Assembly: GCF_030929595.1 (NCBI RefSeq) | Contig: NZ_JAVFVR010000009.1 | Location: forward strand, 186,001-250,000 | Reading direction: 5' to 3' | From: Flavobacterium sp. LHD-85 | Lineage (GTDB): Bacteria; Bacteroidota; Bacteroidia; Flavobacteriales; Flavobacteriaceae | Length of the DNA: 64,000 nucleotides | Shown here: in pieces, positions 60,783-64,000 of the stretch | Position numbering within the stretch: the first letter of the stretch is position 1 | Layout of the letters: each line of letters opens with the position of its first letter | The notes under the pieces: model-generated | Database searches by the model: none | Told to the model about the DNA's origin: nothing | The model's input: only the letters and a program-made list of their open reading frames with translations | Translations under genes and position numbers: made by a program

Positions 60783-63236
60783 TTATTTCAAATCTTTAGC
60801 ATTTTTAACTTTTTGATCAGTCAAAGCAATCGCTAAAACTTCGCTCATTTCTTTTACATAATGAAAAGAAAGACCTTCTAGATACTCGGCTTTAATTTCA
60901 TCAATATCGCTTTTATTTTCGTGGCAAAGAATGATTTCTTTAATTCCAGCTCTTTTAGCGGCTAAGATTTTCTCTTTGATTCCGCCAACAGGAAGCACTT
61001 TTCCGCGTAAAGTGATTTCTCCAGTCATAGCTAAACTTTTCTTTACTTTCTTTTGACTTAAAAGCGAAACTAAAGAAGTAAGCATTGCTATACCAGCACT
61101 TGGTCCATCTTTTGGAGTTGCTCCTTCTGGAACGTGTAAATGAATGTTATATTTCTGAAATAATTCTGTACTAATGCCTAATTTCTTAGCATTTGCTTTA
61201 ATATATTCTAATGCAATTGTAGCAGATTCTTTCATTACAGTTCCAAGATTTCCTGTAATAGTCAATGAGCCTTTTCCTTCAGAAATCAAAGATTCAATAA
61301 ATAAAATATCTCCTCCAACACTTGTCCAAGCTAAACCTGTTACAACACCAGCAACATCATTATTTTCGTATTTATCACGCTCTAATCTTGGCACTCCTAA
61401 AATTGCTACAACATCTTCATCTGTAACTTTTTTGTTGTACTCTTCTTCCATTGCAACAGATTTTGCTGCATTTCTGATAACTTGAGCAATTTTAGTTTCT
61501 AAGTTACGAACACCAGATTCTCTAGTATAACCTTCAATGATTTTTTCTAATTGTTTTTTACCAATAGTCAAATCTTTTGCAGTTAAACCGTGAGCTTCTA
61601 ATTGTTTTGGAAATAAATGTCTTTTAGCAATTTCAACTTTTTCTTCAATGGTATAGCCTGACATTTTGATTACTTCCATTCTGTCACGCAAAGCAGGCTG
61701 AATCGCTGACATATTATTTGAAGTCGCAATAAACATTACTTTAGACAAATCATAGCCCATTTCAAGGAAGTTATCATAGAAAGCATTGTTTTGCTCTGGA
61801 TCTAAAACCTCTAGTAAAGCTGAAGATGGATCGCCGCTATTTCCATTTGAAAGTTTATCAATCTCATCTAAGATAAACACAGGATTTGATGTTCCTGCCT
61901 TTTTCAAACTCTGAATGATACGTCCTGGCATCGCTCCTATATAGGTTTTTCTATGACCGCGAATTTCCGCTTCGTCACGTAAGCCTCCTAAAGAAATACG
62001 AACATATTCTCTTCCTAAAGCTTCTGCCACAGAACGCCCAATAGAAGTCTTACCAACTCCCGGAGGCCCTGTTAAGCATATAATTGGTGATTTCATGTCA
62101 TTTCGCAATTTTAAAACTGCCAAATGCTCAATCATTCTTTTCTTAACTTCATCAAGTCCAAAATGATCTTTATCTAATATCTTTTGTGCGTGTTTTAAAT
62201 CGAATTTATCTTTAGAATATTCGCCCCAAGGCAATTCTAAAAACAACTCTAAGTAATTTCTTTGAATTCCGAAATCTGGCGACTGCGGATTCATGCGACG
62301 CATTTTAGATAATTCTTTCTCGAAATGTTTCTGCGTTTTTTCGTCCCATTTTTTGGTTTTCGCCTTCTGCCCCATTTCGTCCATTTCCTCTTCCTGAGAA
62401 ACGCCACCCAATTCTTCTTGAATGGTTTTCATTTGCTGGTGAAGGAAATACTCTCTCTGCTGCTGATCTAAGTCAAAACGAACTTTTGACTGAATGTCAT
62501 TCTTCAATTCTAATTTTTGAAGTTCAACATTCATATAACGCAAAGTCTCTAAAGCGCGTTCTTTTAATCCATTTATCGATAAAAGACCTTGTTTTTCTTT
62601 TACAGATAAATTCATGTTTGAGGATACAAAATTGATTAAAAATGACTGGCTTTCAATGTTTTTAATCGCAAAAGTAGCTTCAGAAGGAATGTTTGGACTT
62701 TCTTTGATAATTTGAATCGCTAATTCTTTTACAGAGTCTAAAATAGCTGTAAACTCAGTATCATTTTCATCTGGACGATCTTCAGCAACTTCTTTAATTG
62801 TTGCTGTCATATAAGGTTCTTCAGCAACAACTTCGTCAATTTCGAAGCGTTTTTTACCTTGAAGAATAACCGTAACGTTTCCGTCAGGCATTTTAAGCAC
62901 ACGCAAAATACGCGCTACAGTTCCTACTTTATGAATATCATCTTTTGACGGATCTTCGTCTTCTTCATTAATTTGAGATACAACACCAATAATTTTTCCG
63001 CCTGCGTTAGCGTCATTAATTAGTTTGATAGACTTATCTCTTCCAGCAGAAATTGGAATAACAACTCCTGGAAATAATACAGTATTACGTAAAGGTAAAA
63101 TTGGAAGCGAAACAGGAAGTTCTTCATTGTTCATTTCCTCCTCATCTTCTGGCGTCAACAATGGAATTAATTCTGCCTCTGAGTCAAATTCTTGAAGTGA
63201 CAGATTGTCAATAGTAAGTATTTTATGGTTTGACAT
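60783..63236 (-). CDS. lon: ATP-dependent protease Lon (LonA)
   Basis: The 817-residue protein has an N-terminal substrate domain (about 40-240), a coiled linker, an AAA+ ATPase with Walker A GPPGVGKTS near residue 390 and Walker B FILDEIDK near 455, and a C-terminal protease. The Ser-Lys dyad is in DGPSAGIAM near 711 and in GGIKEKILAAKRAG with Lys near 753. Lon degrades misfolded and regulatory proteins in the cytosol. It is convergent with no gene on its right and shares a short repeat-filled gap with porQ. Confidence 0.97.
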   Translation of the reverse strand: MSNHKILTIDNLSLQEFDSEAELIPLLTPEDEEEMNNEELPVSLPILPLRNTVLFPGVVIPISAGRDKSIKLINDANAGGKIIGVVSQINEEDEDPSKDDIHKVGTVARILRVLKMPDGNVTVILQGKKRFEIDEVVAEEPYMTATIKEVAEDRPDENDTEFTAILDSVKELAIQIIKESPNIPSEATFAIKNIESQSFLINFVSSNMNLSVKEKQGLLSINGLKERALETLRYMNVELQKLELKNDIQSKVRFDLDQQQREYFLHQQMKTIQEELGGVSQEEEMDEMGQKAKTKKWDEKTQKHFEKELSKMRRMNPQSPDFGIQRNYLELFLELPWGEYSKDKFDLKHAQKILDKDHFGLDEVKKRMIEHLAVLKLRNDMKSPIICLTGPPGVGKTSIGRSVAEALGREYVRISLGGLRDEAEIRGHRKTYIGAMPGRIIQSLKKAGTSNPVFILDEIDKLSNGNSGDPSSALLEVLDPEQNNAFYDNFLEMGYDLSKVMFIATSNNMSAIQPALRDRMEVIKMSGYTIEEKVEIAKRHLFPKQLEAHGLTAKDLTIGKKQLEKIIEGYTRESGVRNLETKIAQVIRNAAKSVAMEEEYNKKVTDEDVVAILGVPRLERDKYENNDVAGVVTGLAWTSVGGDILFIESLISEGKGSLTITGNLGTVMKESATIALEYIKANAKKLGISTELFQKYNIHLHVPEGATPKDGPSAGIAMLTSLVSLLSQKKVKKSLAMTGEITLRGKVLPVGGIKEKILAAKRAGIKEIILCHENKSDIDEIKAEYLEGLSFHYVKEMSEVLAIALTDQKVKNAKDLK

Positions 63237-63510
63237 AATAAAATATAAGTCGTTTTGTCATTAAAATTGTTATGTTATCTGTAAAAGTAGTATTGCTTAT
63301 TGAAGTTTTTACTGAAAACGAGTTTCGTCTTTCAATTACAAGATAGGGCATAAAAATAGACAATCATTATGCCAAAAGCAAAAGAAGTCAGTTCTAAAAA
63401 TTATATTTTCACTTTCGCTCTAATGAAATTAAAAAAAAATAAAATTAATTTTATAAAAGTGTAACAAACAAAAAAAAGTAAAGTCATTACTAAAAACCAA
63501 AAGCCACTAC

Positions 63511-64000
63511 TTGACTATAAACAACCAAAATATCGATGAACTGATTGCGCTTTGCAAAAGCAATAATCAAAAAGCGCAGTTTGAAATATACAATCGCTAT
63601 TGTAAGGCGATGTATAACGTGGCTTTTCGTATTGTAAAAGATGAACATTTTGCACAAGACGTCATGCAGGAAGGTTTCTTAAAGGCTTTTACAAAAATCA
63701 ATGACTATAAACAAGAAGTGGCTTTTGGAGCATGGTTAAAAAAAATAATCATCAATTATAGCATCGATTTTTACAAGAAAAACAACTCTTTTCAAGTAGA
63801 AGATTTAAGTAAACAGCTTTATAAAATCGAAGAAAACGACGGAATTCTTTCCGATAATATTGACTTAAACTCTCTAAAAGTAAAACAGGTTTTGGATACT
63901 ATTCTGCAGCTGAAAGATAATTACAGAATGGTGCTGACGCTTTTTTATATAGAAGGTTATGATCAAGAAGAGATCTGCGAAATTTTAAACATCACATACG
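63511..64000 (+). CDS. ECF-type RNA polymerase sigma factor, 3'-truncated by the window edge
   Basis: The open frame begins at TTG 63511 (TTG ACT ATA AAC) and runs off the right edge after 163 codons. There is no ATG between the upstream in-frame stop at 63454-63456 and this TTG, so TTG is the best start. Region 2 is in LCKSNNQKAQFEIYNRYCKAMYNVAFRIVKD and AQDVMQEGFLKAFTKIND, followed by FGAWLKKIIINYSIDFYKK. The start of region 4 (YRMVLTLFYIEGYDQEEICEILNI) is visible. Targets and partner are outside the window. Confidence 0.88.
   Translation, partial: MTINNQNIDELIALCKSNNQKAQFEIYNRYCKAMYNVAFRIVKDEHFAQDVMQEGFLKAFTKINDYKQEVAFGAWLKKIIINYSIDFYKKNNSFQVEDLSKQLYKIEENDGILSDNIDLNSLKVKQVLDTILQLKDNYRMVLTLFYIEGYDQEEICEILNITY

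Noticed and set aside
1..64000. Search by eye for tRNA, rRNA, transposase, integrase and phage genes
   Set aside because: None was recognised; a covariance-model or profile search could still find a short RNA missed here.

Overview
The window is a chromosomal segment of a Flavobacterium-like member of the Bacteroidota. Five things point there: strongly AT-rich DNA, promoters of the Bacteroidota type (TTG, 17-20 bases, TAnnTTTG), weak A-rich ribosome binding sites, a PorQ gene together with a type IX secretion (T9SS) cargo, and clade-typical families (DUF2853, DUF2911, DUF3667, fused CcsBA, BlaI/M56 pairs). No tRNA, rRNA, CRISPR array, transposase, integrase or phage gene was recognised. The gene set is mostly core and lineage-specific chromosomal genes.

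Layout. 1-1097: end of a YpdA-like flavoprotein and a CYTH protein. 1956-11015 (minus): a menaquinone block, menC, menA, menB and menD, interspersed with a TPR protein, a UPF0173 hydrolase, a CvfB-like S1 protein and a DUF2853 protein; menE and menF are not in view. 11194-16931: thioredoxin-like, GNAT and glutathione peroxidase genes, a structured intergenic region, an ECF sigma/anti-sigma pair, DoxX and DUF3667. 17005-20220: a fused ResB-CcsA cytochrome c maturation protein. 20509-27015: a co-directional run (DUF2520, KdsC-like phosphatase, UbiA prenyltransferase, Maf, MscS, AI-2E family, POTRA/barrel protein). 27205-36054: secreted and membrane proteins, including a PIG-L deacetylase / 35-residue membrane peptide / sodium symporter unit. 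36060-41029 (minus): TetR with an NTF2-like partner, DUF2911, HAD, TcdA, TatD and DUF1684. 41129-48035: an MFS carrier, a tandemly duplicated BlaI-M56 regulatory pair with an evident operator, a 47-residue small protein and an EamA exporter. 48118-53773: a fasciclin protein, four tandem ExbD-like genes and a leucine-rich-repeat T9SS cargo. 53914-63236 (minus): rpsA, a lipoprotein, a nucleoside carrier, cmk, an L,D-transpeptidase, porQ and lon. A truncated ECF sigma gene closes the window.

Most unusual content. (1) The four consecutive ExbD/TolR-like genes all carry Ser where the family has its essential membrane Asp, and Ala for the preceding Pro; no ExbB/TolQ or TonB gene is nearby. Their N-terminal anchors are almost identical while the periplasmic domains diverge. 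(2) A 164-bp element with long inverted ends and an alternative internal pairing (13772-13935), and a second rod-like RNA candidate (7472-7623), lie in the two longest gene-free stretches. (3) The second M56 protein ends in a Pro-rich linker and seven tandem heptads. (4) Several intergenic repeat families recur, including an approximately 80-bp hairpin element present three times.

All functional assignments come from reading motifs and gene order; no database search was run.
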